Origin: Sulfobacillus sp.
GTDB taxonomy: Bacteria > Bacillota > Sulfobacillia > Sulfobacillales > Sulfobacillaceae
Length of the DNA: 64,000 nucleotides
NCBI GenBank assembly: GCA_027309085.1
Contig: DAIDDL010000003.1
Span: 51,643-115,642 of the forward strand
Direction of reading: 5' to 3'
The translations under genes were made by a program, and so were the position numbers. The notes under the pieces were generated by a model, which saw only the letters and a program-made list of their open reading frames with translations, made no database searches and had not been told where the DNA came from. Positions 52,852 to 61,789 of this stretch are shown in pieces (the stretch's first letter is position 1; each line of letters opens with the position of its first letter).

Positions 52852-53892
52852 CTATTCGGCAAGTAAAATTATCTTCATAGCTTCTCTGCGGTCAAATATC
52901 CGGTATGCCTCTTCGCTCGCTTCCAGAGGCATCCGGTGGGAAATAACCATTTCAGGCTTGAGACGGCCATTTTTAACCAGAGCCATCACGGGCTCGAACG
53001 CGGAGAGCACGTTAGCCATTCCACTTCTGAGTGTGAGGTCTTTTGCGAATACTCGACCCATAGGCAACGGCAGCGATGATTCCGTAAAAACACCGGCAGC
53101 GGATACCGTTGCAAAAGGTCTCGCCACTCGTGATGCGAGGTCAAGGCTCGCCCCACTGCCTACAGCTTCGATAACGACATCAGCTCCTCGGCCATCCGTT
53201 AGGTCGTGAATGGCTGCCACTTCTTTGCCGTTCACTAAGACTGGCTGGGCACCAATTTGCTGCGCCTGTTCGAGACGTTGGGGAACGAGGTCGAGTGCAA
53301 AGACCAGGGATGCTCCGAACACGTAGGCCGTCTGAATCGCCAGTAAGCCCACTGGGCCCGCGCCGATGACGGCGACAGTGTCGCCAGCGATGATGTTTGC
53401 CCGCTGTGTGGCAAAATAAGCTGTCGATAAAATATCCTCAATTAAGATGCCTTGTTCGTCGGTAATCGAGTCCGGAAGGGTACGGAGCGTTTGGTCCGCG
53501 TAAGGAACGCGTACCCACTGTGCCTGGGCGCCAGATAGATTGCCAAAACGCGATCCGAAGCCAAAAAGTTGAGAATGAATGCACTGAGTGAAAAACCCCC
53601 GGCGGCAGGCCCAGCAGTGTCCACATGCAGTAAAAAACGACCCCAGGACACGGGATCCTGGGGTCATGACTTTTACATCGTCCCCCAGCTGTTCGACCGT
53701 TCCGACGTATTCGTGGCCTACAATGTCGCCCGGTTCCATACCGCGGATGCGCCCATGAAAAACGTGGAGGTCGGAACCGCAAACAGCAGACAATGTTACG
53801 CGAACAATGGCGTCGGTGGAGGATTGCAACACTGGCTTAGGCACTTCCTCGACCGAAACTCGACGAACTCCTTGATAGGTGACAGCTCTCAT
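52852..53892 (-). CDS. Zinc-dependent alcohol dehydrogenase (MDR superfamily)
   Basis: 346 residues. The catalytic-zinc Cys is in AVCGSDLHVFHGR, with GHEYVGTVEQLGDDVKVMTP following. The structural zinc loop FTACGHCWACRRGFFTQC has four cysteines. The cofactor loop is AVIGAGPVGLLAIQTAY with ALDLVP after strand 2, indicating NAD. Sequence style is that of L-threonine/sorbitol/formaldehyde dehydrogenases. ATG 53892 follows GGGGGGTCAC. It is transcribed away from the acyl-CoA cluster. Its alcohol substrate is unknown; in context it may oxidise the alcohol precursor of the acid that the ligase at 55281 activates. Confidence 0.87.
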   Translation of the reverse strand: MRAVTYQGVRRVSVEEVPKPVLQSSTDAIVRVTLSAVCGSDLHVFHGRIRGMEPGDIVGHEYVGTVEQLGDDVKVMTPGSRVLGSFFTACGHCWACRRGFFTQCIHSQLFGFGSRFGNLSGAQAQWVRVPYADQTLRTLPDSITDEQGILIEDILSTAYFATQRANIIAGDTVAVIGAGPVGLLAIQTAYVFGASLVFALDLVPQRLEQAQQIGAQPVLVNGKEVAAIHDLTDGRGADVVIEAVGSGASLDLASRVARPFATVSAAGVFTESSLPLPMGRVFAKDLTLRSGMANVLSAFEPVMALVKNGRLKPEMVISHRMPLEASEEAYRIFDRREAMKIILLAE

Positions 53893-54226
53893 AAGTGACC
53901 CCCCAATCAATTTTTATCATGTCTTCATTTCATATTCAAATGTTGTGCTCAACTCCGTCGACAATGTCATGGCGAGAATTTTTCGGAAAGCGGAAGACAT
54001 TTGGCGTGGATAGTTCCGAGCAGCGGGCACGCGAAAAGACAGCGACCGGTCGGTACGCTCAGAATACTACGATTGCGTACCAAACAAAACCCTCAAGTAA
54101 CAAATAAATAGCCATTGTGGAATTAAACGGCAAAATTTATGAAACAAAAGAATCCATAATAGGGTAAAGGATTAACTATCTAATCTAAATAATCAAACAA
54201 GACGTGATATAAGAATTAAGATTGTA
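53893..54226. other. Divergent intergenic region
   Basis: About 330 AT-rich bases between the alcohol dehydrogenase and the cyclase, containing promoters in both directions. No gene recognised. Confidence 0.35.
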
Positions 54227-54255
54227 TTGACAACATACCGAATGAATGGTATGTT
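54227..54255 (+). promoter_or_regulatory. Promoter with embedded palindromic operator for the acyl-CoA cluster
   Basis: TTGACA at 54227-54232, a spacer of exactly 17 bases, and TATGTT at 54250-54255. An inverted repeat with arms ACATACC (54233-54239) and GGTATGT (54248-54254) around an 8-base centre fills the spacer and the -10. A bound repressor would block RNA polymerase. The TetR protein encoded at 51735-52328 is the closest candidate (inference). Confidence 0.6.
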
Positions 54256-54284
54256 GACGTAAAATTGAAAGGGCTGGTGACGGG

Positions 54285-55232
54285 ATGACGACATTACATG
54301 AATTATTGGAATCCGCACCGAAGAACTGGGGACGTTGGGGTTCCACAGACGAAGTTGGATCATTGAACTTTTTAACGGCTACGGAAGTATTGCGAGGTGT
54401 GCAGGCCGTGCGGCAAGGTAAGGTGTTTACGTTAGGACTGACTATGGGAGGACCGAAGGGGGAGCCCGTATGGCCGGGCCGAACCGGGCCGGTGCGATTG
54501 AACACTCAAGATAAAGCCAGTTACATGGCAGAACGCCTATCCCCCTTGCCGGGCGGACTCGAATATGCTGACGACTACATTACGATGTTTTTGCAAGGCA
54601 GTACGCAGATCGATGCTTTGGGACATACGTGGTATGACGACCAGCTATGGAATGGCTATGACGCAAGGGAAACTATTGACGGCTTATCGAAAGCCAGTGT
54701 CCTCCCGATAGCAGAACGCGGGATTGTGGGCCGGGCAATTCTTTTGGATATAGCGCGCTATAAAGGTGTCGGAGCATTAGACCGTGGCTATGAAATTACT
54801 CTTGATGATATCCTGAATTGCGCTAAAGCGCAAAATACAGAAATAATAGCGCACGATATTGTGTTATTGCGTACCGGCTGGTTTTCCGTGTTTTTCGAGC
54901 AAGGACCCCAGAAATTTTATGAGGATTTTGTAGAACCGGGAATGACCTATCGAGAAGAATTAATCGATTGGTTCCATAAAATGGAAATTCCTGCCTTGGG
55001 GACTGATACCATTGCCAATGAGCGCACGACGCATCCCCAAACGGGAATTGCTTTGCCACTACACGCTGCTTTAATGCGCAATTTGGGAATTGCGTTCAAT
55101 GAAATTCTCTGGCTGGAGGATGTTGCTAGAGACAGTGCGTCTGATGGTCAATGGACCTTCTTATACGTCGGCGCCCCAATAAAGGTGGCTAAGGCCACGG
55201 GTGCGCCCATTAATCCCGTCGTAGTGAAGTAG
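54285..55232 (+). CDS. Cyclase-family protein (long form)
   Basis: 315 residues of the putative cyclase family PF04199. Conserved pieces are NWGRWGSTDEVGSLNFLT, GPVRLNTQDK, and the metal motif in the variant form LQGSTQIDALGHTWY in place of HxGTHxDxPxH; IVLLRTGWFSVF, ALGTDTIANER and PLHAALMRNLGIAFNEI, LWLEDVA follow. Relatives hydrolyse cyclic compounds or imides. ATG 54285 lies 30 bases after the -10 of the regulated promoter and heads the cluster of CoA-ligase and other genes. Confidence 0.82.
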   Translation: MTTLHELLESAPKNWGRWGSTDEVGSLNFLTATEVLRGVQAVRQGKVFTLGLTMGGPKGEPVWPGRTGPVRLNTQDKASYMAERLSPLPGGLEYADDYITMFLQGSTQIDALGHTWYDDQLWNGYDARETIDGLSKASVLPIAERGIVGRAILLDIARYKGVGALDRGYEITLDDILNCAKAQNTEIIAHDIVLLRTGWFSVFFEQGPQKFYEDFVEPGMTYREELIDWFHKMEIPALGTDTIANERTTHPQTGIALPLHAALMRNLGIAFNEILWLEDVARDSASDGQWTFLYVGAPIKVAKATGAPINPVVVK

Positions 55233-55280
55233 TCCTAGACTTCTTGGCTATCCAGATGAAGTGGGGGAGGGGAACAGACT

Positions 55281-56963
55281 ATGCCGAAACCATGGATCAC
55301 ACTTTACGGTCACGTTCCAGACACGTTACCTATCACAAATAGAACGATTGTCGATTTACTAATAGAACGCGCCCGCGTTGCACCAACCCAACCGGCTATT
55401 TACTATTTTGACACCGAAATTAGTTGGCATGCTCTCGTCGACCGAATTCGCAAACTCGGTGCGGGATTTCAAGACATGGGCATTAAGCCTGGAGACCGTG
55501 TCGGAGTAATGCTTCAAAATCTTCCTGCCTTTGTTGTCGTGCAATTCGCGTTGTGGTGGATAGGCGCGGTTGTAGTGCCTTTAAATGTCATGTACCGAAC
55601 GCAAGAACTTATCCACCATCTAGGTGATTCAGAGTGCACGGCCGTTGTCGTATTGCAGTCCTTGGCTGACCGCTTTGACGCAGTCCTGGGGGCAACATCG
55701 CTTCAGTCAATAGTGACTGTGGATGATGAAGAAGATTTTGCTGGGGACCGTCCGGCCTTTTTGCCTGAACCAATATCTGTTACTAAAGGGACGCATTCGT
55801 ACCGTGACTTGTTGAGTTCTGAGCCAATAAACACCATGCCTTATCAATTATCCCCGTCTGATGTGGCTTACCTCAATTACACATCGGGTACAACCGGAGT
55901 AGCCAAGGGCGCCATGACGACGCATGGTAACTTACTTTACAATGCTTCAGTCTATGGTGAATGGCTGCACCTCGGTGATGGTGACGTGAATGTTGTGTTT
56001 GCTCCGCTTTTTCATATTACCGGCTCCGTCTCTGGGGTGGCAGCATCTATCTATGCAGGCATTCCTATGGCGTTGTTATATCGTTTCGACGCGGGTATCG
56101 CCTTGAAGACGATTGAGCGGCGTCGAGCTACTTTTACAGTGGGAGCCATCACTACATATTTAGCAATGATGAATCACGCTGACATTAGTCGCTGTGACTT
56201 GTCATCATTGACTAAAGCATACAGTGGAGGTGCCCCGGTATCTCCGGCCACTGTTGAACGATTTCGTTCTGTTACGGGCCAATACATTTACAACGTCTAT
56301 GGACTCACGGAAAGTACTTCTCCCGCGACCATGGTGCCGTGGCGAAATGAAGCACCGGTAGATCCTGAGTCGGGCGCTCTATCAGTAGGAATTCCCGTGC
56401 CCGGATTAGACGTCAAGATTGTCAGCTTGGCAAATCGCCTCCAAGAGCAGCCGTTTGGTACCGCGGGCGAGTTAGCTCTCCGTGGCCCGCAGATCGTCCC
56501 GGGGTACTGGAAACGTCCGGACGAGACGGCAAAGGCCATTCAAGAGGGATGGTTTTATACCGGGGATGTGGCTGTCATGGATGAGCAAGGGTGGGTGTAC
56601 ATCGTTGATCGCGTGAAAGACATGATTGATGCGTCGGGTTACAAGGTATGGCCTCGCGAAGTTGAGGATGCTCTCTATCTCCACCCTGCCGTAGCGGAGG
56701 CAGCAGTGGTAGGAGTACCTGACCCGTATCGTGGTGAGACGGTGAAAGCCTTTGTTGCACTGCGTGCCGACCAACAAGCCACGACGGCGGAGGAAATTCG
56801 CCTTTTTGTAAAGGAGCGGTTAGCCACATATAAAGTTCCAACTAGTGTCGAAATTGTTTCGGAAATTCCTAAAACTGTTTCGGGAAAGTTTCTGAGAAGA
56901 GTGCTCCGGGAACAAGAAATTAAGAATCAAACAGATCAACGACCTAATGCGCCAGCACATTGA
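55281..56963 (+). CDS. Acyl-CoA synthetase (AMP-dependent ligase)
   Basis: Activates a carboxylic acid to acyl-CoA with ATP. 560 residues with all ANL-family motifs: LNYTSGTTGVAKGAMTTHGN (P-loop-like), YNVYGLTESTSPATMVPW, GELALRGPQIVPGYWKRPDE, GWFYTGDVAVMDEQGWVYIV, DRVKDMIDASGYKVWPREVE and, with the catalytic Lys, IPKTVSGKFLRRVLRE. Length and style are those of medium/long-chain fatty acid or aryl acid ligases. GGGGGAGGGG precedes ATG 55281. Follows the cyclase by 48 bases, so the cyclase's product may be the acid activated here. Confidence 0.9.
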   Translation: MPKPWITLYGHVPDTLPITNRTIVDLLIERARVAPTQPAIYYFDTEISWHALVDRIRKLGAGFQDMGIKPGDRVGVMLQNLPAFVVVQFALWWIGAVVVPLNVMYRTQELIHHLGDSECTAVVVLQSLADRFDAVLGATSLQSIVTVDDEEDFAGDRPAFLPEPISVTKGTHSYRDLLSSEPINTMPYQLSPSDVAYLNYTSGTTGVAKGAMTTHGNLLYNASVYGEWLHLGDGDVNVVFAPLFHITGSVSGVAASIYAGIPMALLYRFDAGIALKTIERRRATFTVGAITTYLAMMNHADISRCDLSSLTKAYSGGAPVSPATVERFRSVTGQYIYNVYGLTESTSPATMVPWRNEAPVDPESGALSVGIPVPGLDVKIVSLANRLQEQPFGTAGELALRGPQIVPGYWKRPDETAKAIQEGWFYTGDVAVMDEQGWVYIVDRVKDMIDASGYKVWPREVEDALYLHPAVAEAAVVGVPDPYRGETVKAFVALRADQQATTAEEIRLFVKERLATYKVPTSVEIVSEIPKTVSGKFLRRVLREQEIKNQTDQRPNAPAH

Positions 56964-57196
56964 TACCGGAGGGTAGGGAGATCGTTCCACATTCATAATG
57001 CAGACAGAGCACCGCCAAGGAAGCTGACTAAGCCTCATTATGATGGACGTTTCCTGACGAGAGTCTCAATCCGGGATATGCATCCCCGGAGATTTACTGG
57101 ATGAAGTTCGACAGGTCCGATATCGGTACAAAGAAAGACCGGGACTTTTTTGGGGCGCGGACGCAAACGCTTTAGGTCTGTGGCGGGGGGGATTTC
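56964..57196. other. Intergenic region, nothing recognised
   Basis: 233 bases. A short inverted repeat TCCGGG/CCCGGA at 57070-57090 could form a weak hairpin but has no T-run. The ribosome site GCGGGGGG lies directly before the next gene. Confidence 0.3.
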
Positions 57197-58270
57197 ATGG
57201 AATTCGATGTGCATGGCATTCAAGAGGTGCGGGCAGAGGATGAGTTCGATCGGGAACGTTTAGCCATCGCGCTCAGCAAGGCCGTCGGTGAATCTGGGCA
57301 AGGCGCGTTGGCTGTGTGGCAGTTTAAATCTGGTGCATCCAATTTAACTTACCTTCTTCAGCGCGGCCAATGGTCAGGCGTCCTACGGTGCCCGCCGAAG
57401 GGTCCCGTTGCCCGGAAAGCTCATGACATTTCGCGTGAGTTTCTGTGGCTTAAGCGCCTTACTCCGACTTTTTCCCTTGCTCCCCAGCCGTATTGGTATT
57501 GCCGCGATACATCGGTGATCGGCAGGCCATTTTATGTCATGGAGTATCGGCCCGGATTCGTTATGGATCACACACTACCATCTAACTTGGCACAATCGGT
57601 TTCTTGGGGAGATGCGATTTCCCGGTCCTTTGTCCTTACGTTTTGCCAGATACACGACCTTGACTGGGAAAGTGCTGGACTTAGTGAGTTTAGCCATCCT
57701 CACGACTTCCTGAAGAGGCAGGTGTCGCGGTGGATTGAACGGTATAATCTTGCAACGACGGAGCGCTTTGCTATGGTGAGAAGCCTTACGGACTGGCTTT
57801 CCACTAACATTCCCGACAGCGGGCCCCCAACGGTGATCCATAATGATTTTAAACTTAACAACTTAATTGTAGAACCGACCCGACCGGACAGGATATTGGC
57901 CGTTGTTGATTGGGAAATGTCAACAGTTGGTGATCCGTTATTTGATCTGGGTTTCGCACTGATTTATTGGCAAGAGTCGTCTGATCCACCAGAAATCAGG
58001 GAGATCATGCGTACGGCGACTGAACTGCCAGGCTTTTGGAGCCGCTATCAAATAGCTGAAGAATACGGCCGCGTGAGTGGAAGGTCTTTGGAAACATTGC
58101 CATATTATATTGTGCTAGGCTATTTCAAGTTAGCGGTCATTTTCCAACAAATATACCGCCGCTGGCAGTGTGGCCAGACCTCAGATCCTCGCTTTGCAAA
58201 GATGGGACAGCATGCACGGACCTTGATAGAGCATGCAAGCGGTTTAACAACCCTGCGTGATGTGGGATAG
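57197..58270 (+). CDS. Phosphotransferase-family protein (APH-like, ACAD10/11-kinase-like)
   Basis: 357 residues with an aminoglycoside-phosphotransferase-like kinase fold. The ATP-binding part has FKSGASNLTYLLQRGQW, VLRCPPKGPVARKAHDISRE, and the catalytic loop is VIHNDFKLNNLIVEP (HxDxxxxN), followed by VVDWEMSTVGDPLFDLGFAL with the Mg-binding Asp. This branch occurs beside acyl-CoA dehydrogenases and ligases and in the ACAD10/11 fusion phosphorylates 4-hydroxyacyl-CoA. In this cluster it could phosphorylate a hydroxyacyl-CoA to help its dehydration. That fits the next gene, which resembles 4-hydroxybutyryl-CoA dehydratase, but remains inference. Confidence 0.85.
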   Translation: MEFDVHGIQEVRAEDEFDRERLAIALSKAVGESGQGALAVWQFKSGASNLTYLLQRGQWSGVLRCPPKGPVARKAHDISREFLWLKRLTPTFSLAPQPYWYCRDTSVIGRPFYVMEYRPGFVMDHTLPSNLAQSVSWGDAISRSFVLTFCQIHDLDWESAGLSEFSHPHDFLKRQVSRWIERYNLATTERFAMVRSLTDWLSTNIPDSGPPTVIHNDFKLNNLIVEPTRPDRILAVVDWEMSTVGDPLFDLGFALIYWQESSDPPEIREIMRTATELPGFWSRYQIAEEYGRVSGRSLETLPYYIVLGYFKLAVIFQQIYRRWQCGQTSDPRFAKMGQHARTLIEHASGLTTLRDVG

Positions 58271-58382
58271 CGAACGAGAGACCTATCCATAGGTTAAAAG
58301 ATATTACCGATGTATTTATCTTTGGCAAAGATGATGATATAGTGCTTACATACCTAAATACCAACTAGTCAGTTTGGAGATG

Positions 58383-59840
58383 ATGGCATTGTTGCAAGAT
58401 GAAGAAGCATATTACCGTTCTTTACAAGATGGTCGGCGTGTATTTTATCGTGGTGAAATAATACAGGATGTGATGCAACATCCTGTATTATCCTCTGCGA
58501 TCCGCCATGCAGCTGTGGACTTTCGCATGGCGCATGATCCTCAGTATCAAGAACTTGCGGTGATCGACGATCTCCACGATCCGTACAGCCGTTTCTATCA
58601 GATCCCTAAAAGCGCATCGGACTTGAAAAAGAGAAGAGACCTAATTGCCGAAGGCACTCGCCTAGGCGGTACGGTCGTTCCATTAATTCATGAAATCGGT
58701 ACGGATGCGATTTGGGGATTGATGGAATCGACTTATCTATTGGATCGTGATTACGGCACGCAGTATAGCGAACGCGTGAAGAATTTTTGGGAGCAAGCCC
58801 GTCATCATGATTATGCGTTAGCGGTTGCCCAGACTGACGTGAAAGGTGATCGCAGCAAGCGCCCGGCAGAACAAGTTGACCCGGATATGTATCTGCGAAT
58901 CGTAAAGCGAACCCCCGATGGGATCGTTGTTCGGGGGGCGAAAGTACACACATCTGTCTCCGTTAATGCAAACTGGCTCATTGTACTCCCAACCCGTGAA
59001 CTTCGGGAATCGGATAAGGATTACGCCGTAGCGTTTGCCATCCCCGTGAATACACCTGGTCTGACATTAGTGGCCAGTCCTTTCTTGAGTGGCCCCTATC
59101 GCGACATGGAACGGCCGATCAGTAGTCATCACAAGATGGTAGAAACCTTTACTTGGTTCGATGATGTCTTCGTTCCTTATGACAATGTCTTTTTGAACGG
59201 AGAGTGGCAGGCGGCAGGCACGATGGCTAAGGCTTTTGTGGAATTCCACCGATTTACTGCTGTGTCTTATAAATTACCCTTGCTTGAGGCGCTGACAGGG
59301 GTTGCTTCGCTCCTTGTGCGCTATAACGGGTTAACTAAGGCGCGGCACATTCAAAATGCGCTAAGTGATTTAGTGCTCTATGAGATGACGGTGCGGTCCA
59401 TTTTGGACAATGCGGCGGATCGGGGGGAATGGGTAGAGCCAGGTATCTTTCGGCCCAATATCCCATTGGTCAATTTAGCTAAATATCACTTTGCCACAGG
59501 GCTTCACCAAGCATTCCATCACGTTCAGGACATTGCTGGAGGGATGTTAGTGACGGCGCCGTCAGCAGAAGACATGGTGCATCCGGAGATCGGACCAGTA
59601 CTCAACCGTTATTTGCAAGGACAAAACATAAACGGCAAACAACGGCTGCAAGCACTCTATTTAGCTAGCGACTTGGTGGCATCTGACTTAGCCGCATATC
59701 ATCTCGTGCTTGCGGTGCATGCGGAAGGATCGATTGAAGCGGAAAAAATGACCGCGGTGAAGGCATATCCATGGGGGCATGCTGAGTCTGAAGCCAAGCG
59801 ATTGGCTGGAATTAAGGAAGAACAGCCTCCGCAGGTATAA
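58383..59840 (+). CDS. 4-hydroxyphenylacetate-3-hydroxylase/4-hydroxybutyryl-CoA-dehydratase family flavoprotein lacking most Fe-S ligands
   Basis: About 485 residues of the HpaB/AbfD family. Similarity is closer to AbfD-type dehydratases: VAQTDVKGDRSKRPAEQVDP, DMYLRIVKRTPDGIVVRGAK, VHTSVSVNANWLIVLPTREL, FVPYDNVFLNGEW, and DIAGGMLVTAPSAEDMVHPE. AbfD binds [4Fe-4S] by Cys99, Cys103, His292 and Cys299. Here the CxxxC segment corresponds to PLIHEIGTDA with no Cys, and the His-x6-Cys segment is EFHRFTAVSYK: the His is kept and the last Cys is Tyr. So the protein probably uses FAD only, as a monooxygenase, dehydrogenase or isomerase. GGAG overlaps several possible starts (TTG 58374, ATG 58380, ATG 58383). 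Confidence 0.82.
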   Translation: MALLQDEEAYYRSLQDGRRVFYRGEIIQDVMQHPVLSSAIRHAAVDFRMAHDPQYQELAVIDDLHDPYSRFYQIPKSASDLKKRRDLIAEGTRLGGTVVPLIHEIGTDAIWGLMESTYLLDRDYGTQYSERVKNFWEQARHHDYALAVAQTDVKGDRSKRPAEQVDPDMYLRIVKRTPDGIVVRGAKVHTSVSVNANWLIVLPTRELRESDKDYAVAFAIPVNTPGLTLVASPFLSGPYRDMERPISSHHKMVETFTWFDDVFVPYDNVFLNGEWQAAGTMAKAFVEFHRFTAVSYKLPLLEALTGVASLLVRYNGLTKARHIQNALSDLVLYEMTVRSILDNAADRGEWVEPGIFRPNIPLVNLAKYHFATGLHQAFHHVQDIAGGMLVTAPSAEDMVHPEIGPVLNRYLQGQNINGKQRLQALYLASDLVASDLAAYHLVLAVHAEGSIEAEKMTAVKAYPWGHAESEAKRLAGIKEEQPPQV

Positions 59841-60038
59841 GGGCAGCGTTGGCGCGACGATGAGCTTCTGCTTTGGCGGAGTTAAAAAGTGGTGTTTAAT
59901 CCCCGGAATTCTTGAGTAAATAGGATTCTGGGGTTGCGGGCTTGAAAGCGTTGGGATGAAAACGCCGGGTGACCCTTGGTGAATATCGTGGGGCTGGATT
60001 GCAAGAAACGAAATTCAAAGAGAGGTGTGAAGTGCGGT

Positions 60039-61217
60039 ATGGTCGAAGATGTGATGATTGTGGATGGTGTGCGTCTGCCTATAGGATCATTTGGTGGTCG
60101 TCTCAAGTCCACAGCGGCCCACGAAATGGGCGGAATTGTCGTGCAGGAAACTTTAAAGCGTGCACAGGTTGCCCCCGAAGCAGTGGATGAAGTGATCATG
60201 GGATGCGTAGGGCAGGTGTCGGGGGACGCCTACATTGGACGCCGAATTGCGTTGCATGCAGGGCTTCCCGTTACATCGACTGCGCAGACCGTTAATCGAT
60301 TGTGTGGGTCGGGCCTGCAAGCCATCATATCGGGAGCTCAATGGTTAAAAGCTGGAGATGCCTCTGTCATCGTGGCAGGCGGGGCGGAGAACATGAGCCG
60401 CTTGCCCTATTATGTGTGGAACCGCTGGGGCCGACGGCTGGGTAACGGGGAACTCGAAGATGGTGTGCTCAGCACGGTAACCGATCCCTTTGCACACTAT
60501 GCTATGGGTGTCACTGCTGAGATTGTCGCCCAACGTTTTCATGTTTCACGCGAGGATCAAGATCAACTGGCTTGGGACTCGCAGCAGCGTGCCTCTCAAG
60601 CAATAAATTCCGGGCGCTTTACCGAACAGATCGTCCCTATTTCCGTTAGTGAAGGGCGGCATCAGGAGATATTTCAAGTTGATGAACATCCGCGCAATAG
60701 CACGATGGAGCAACTTGGCCAGCTGCGCCCAGTATTTCGCAAGGATGGTACCGTAACTGCTGGAAATTCTTCAGGAATTAATGACGGCGCAGCTGCCGTA
60801 CTCATGATGACTGCCTCTGAGTCCTCGCGCAGACAACTTCGGCCACGCGCGCGTCTCGTCAGTTATGCCGTGGCGGGCGTGGAACCAGAAATTATGGGTT
60901 ATGCTCCTGTGGACGCTATTGCAAAAGTCTTGCAGCGCGCTGGCCTGACCATAGGTCAAATGGACTTGGTCGAATTGAATGAAGCTTTCGCAGCGCAAAC
61001 TGTGGCGGTAGTGCGCGATGCTCATTTAAATTGGGAGCGGACCAATGTCAACGGAGGGGCGATCGCCTTAGGTCATCCATTGGGTGCCACAGGGGCTATT
61101 TTAACAGTCAAACTACTATATGAACTGGAAGCGCGTGGAATGCGATATGGGTTGGTTACGATGTGTATAGGCGGGGGGCAAGGGATCGCCGCGATTTTCG
61201 AGAATCTTCGGCGATAG
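60039..61217 (+). CDS. Thiolase (acetyl-CoA C-acyltransferase)
   Basis: Thiolytic cleavage or condensation of 3-ketoacyl-CoA. 392 residues with the complete active site: AQTVNRLCGSGLQAIISGAQ with the nucleophile Cys, GGAENMSRLPYYVWN, VTAGNSSGINDGAAAVLM, VELNEAFAAQTVAVVRDA, NVNGGAIALGHPLGATGA with His, and MCIGGGQGIAAIFENLR with the second Cys. ATG 60039 fits GAGAGGTGTG; upstream in-frame extension to 59976 has no family similarity. It is the last enzyme of the CoA cluster before a gap. Confidence 0.9.
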   Translation: MVEDVMIVDGVRLPIGSFGGRLKSTAAHEMGGIVVQETLKRAQVAPEAVDEVIMGCVGQVSGDAYIGRRIALHAGLPVTSTAQTVNRLCGSGLQAIISGAQWLKAGDASVIVAGGAENMSRLPYYVWNRWGRRLGNGELEDGVLSTVTDPFAHYAMGVTAEIVAQRFHVSREDQDQLAWDSQQRASQAINSGRFTEQIVPISVSEGRHQEIFQVDEHPRNSTMEQLGQLRPVFRKDGTVTAGNSSGINDGAAAVLMMTASESSRRQLRPRARLVSYAVAGVEPEIMGYAPVDAIAKVLQRAGLTIGQMDLVELNEAFAAQTVAVVRDAHLNWERTNVNGGAIALGHPLGATGAILTVKLLYELEARGMRYGLVTMCIGGGQGIAAIFENLRR

Positions 61218-61789
61218 CGAATACATTGCATTGCTGCCGAGATTGCTCTATTTGGGTCCTGATGTGGAGCAGGAACAAATCGTTATCCGTAGCTATGATG
61301 TGATAACCCACCATTTCCCATCAGCTGCCTCAGTAACATCGCACCAGAGAGCGGATTGCTTTCGCCTGATCTAATTTGGCAACCACAATACTTTTTAGCA
61401 CGGTACATCAAATTCATAAATTATCGTAATAGTCGGTATTGAGCATAGGACTTGAATATACCGTCTGAGTGGTCTGGAAGAACATTTTTGTTCTAGCGAC
61501 AGGTAGCGCCTCTTTAATAGGTGAATGGGGCACGCTCTCACGGTGCATGTAGGTGTCTTGAATTGACCAGATGTCCTGGGCCCTTCTACAGAAGTGATGG
61601 AGGAGACACATTAGTAGTAAGTTCTTGAGACAATCCTATCAATTCGACATGCCCATAGGGGTAAGGGGAGGCCAAAAATGGAGAAGAACAACATGCGGGA
61701 GGGAGGTGGTGCGACGCGACGGTGGGAAGACTCATCATGCACGATATGGAAGATTACACCAGGAACGCAGTCAAATTACGAAAGGATGA
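61218..61789. other. Intergenic region, no gene recognised
   Basis: About 570 bases. Only short frames without families. A short dyad AGAACA/TGTTCT lies at 61479-61494. The last part has repeated purine-rich patches (GGGAGGGAGGTGG near 61697) that mimic ribosome sites without a convincing downstream frame. Confidence 0.35.
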
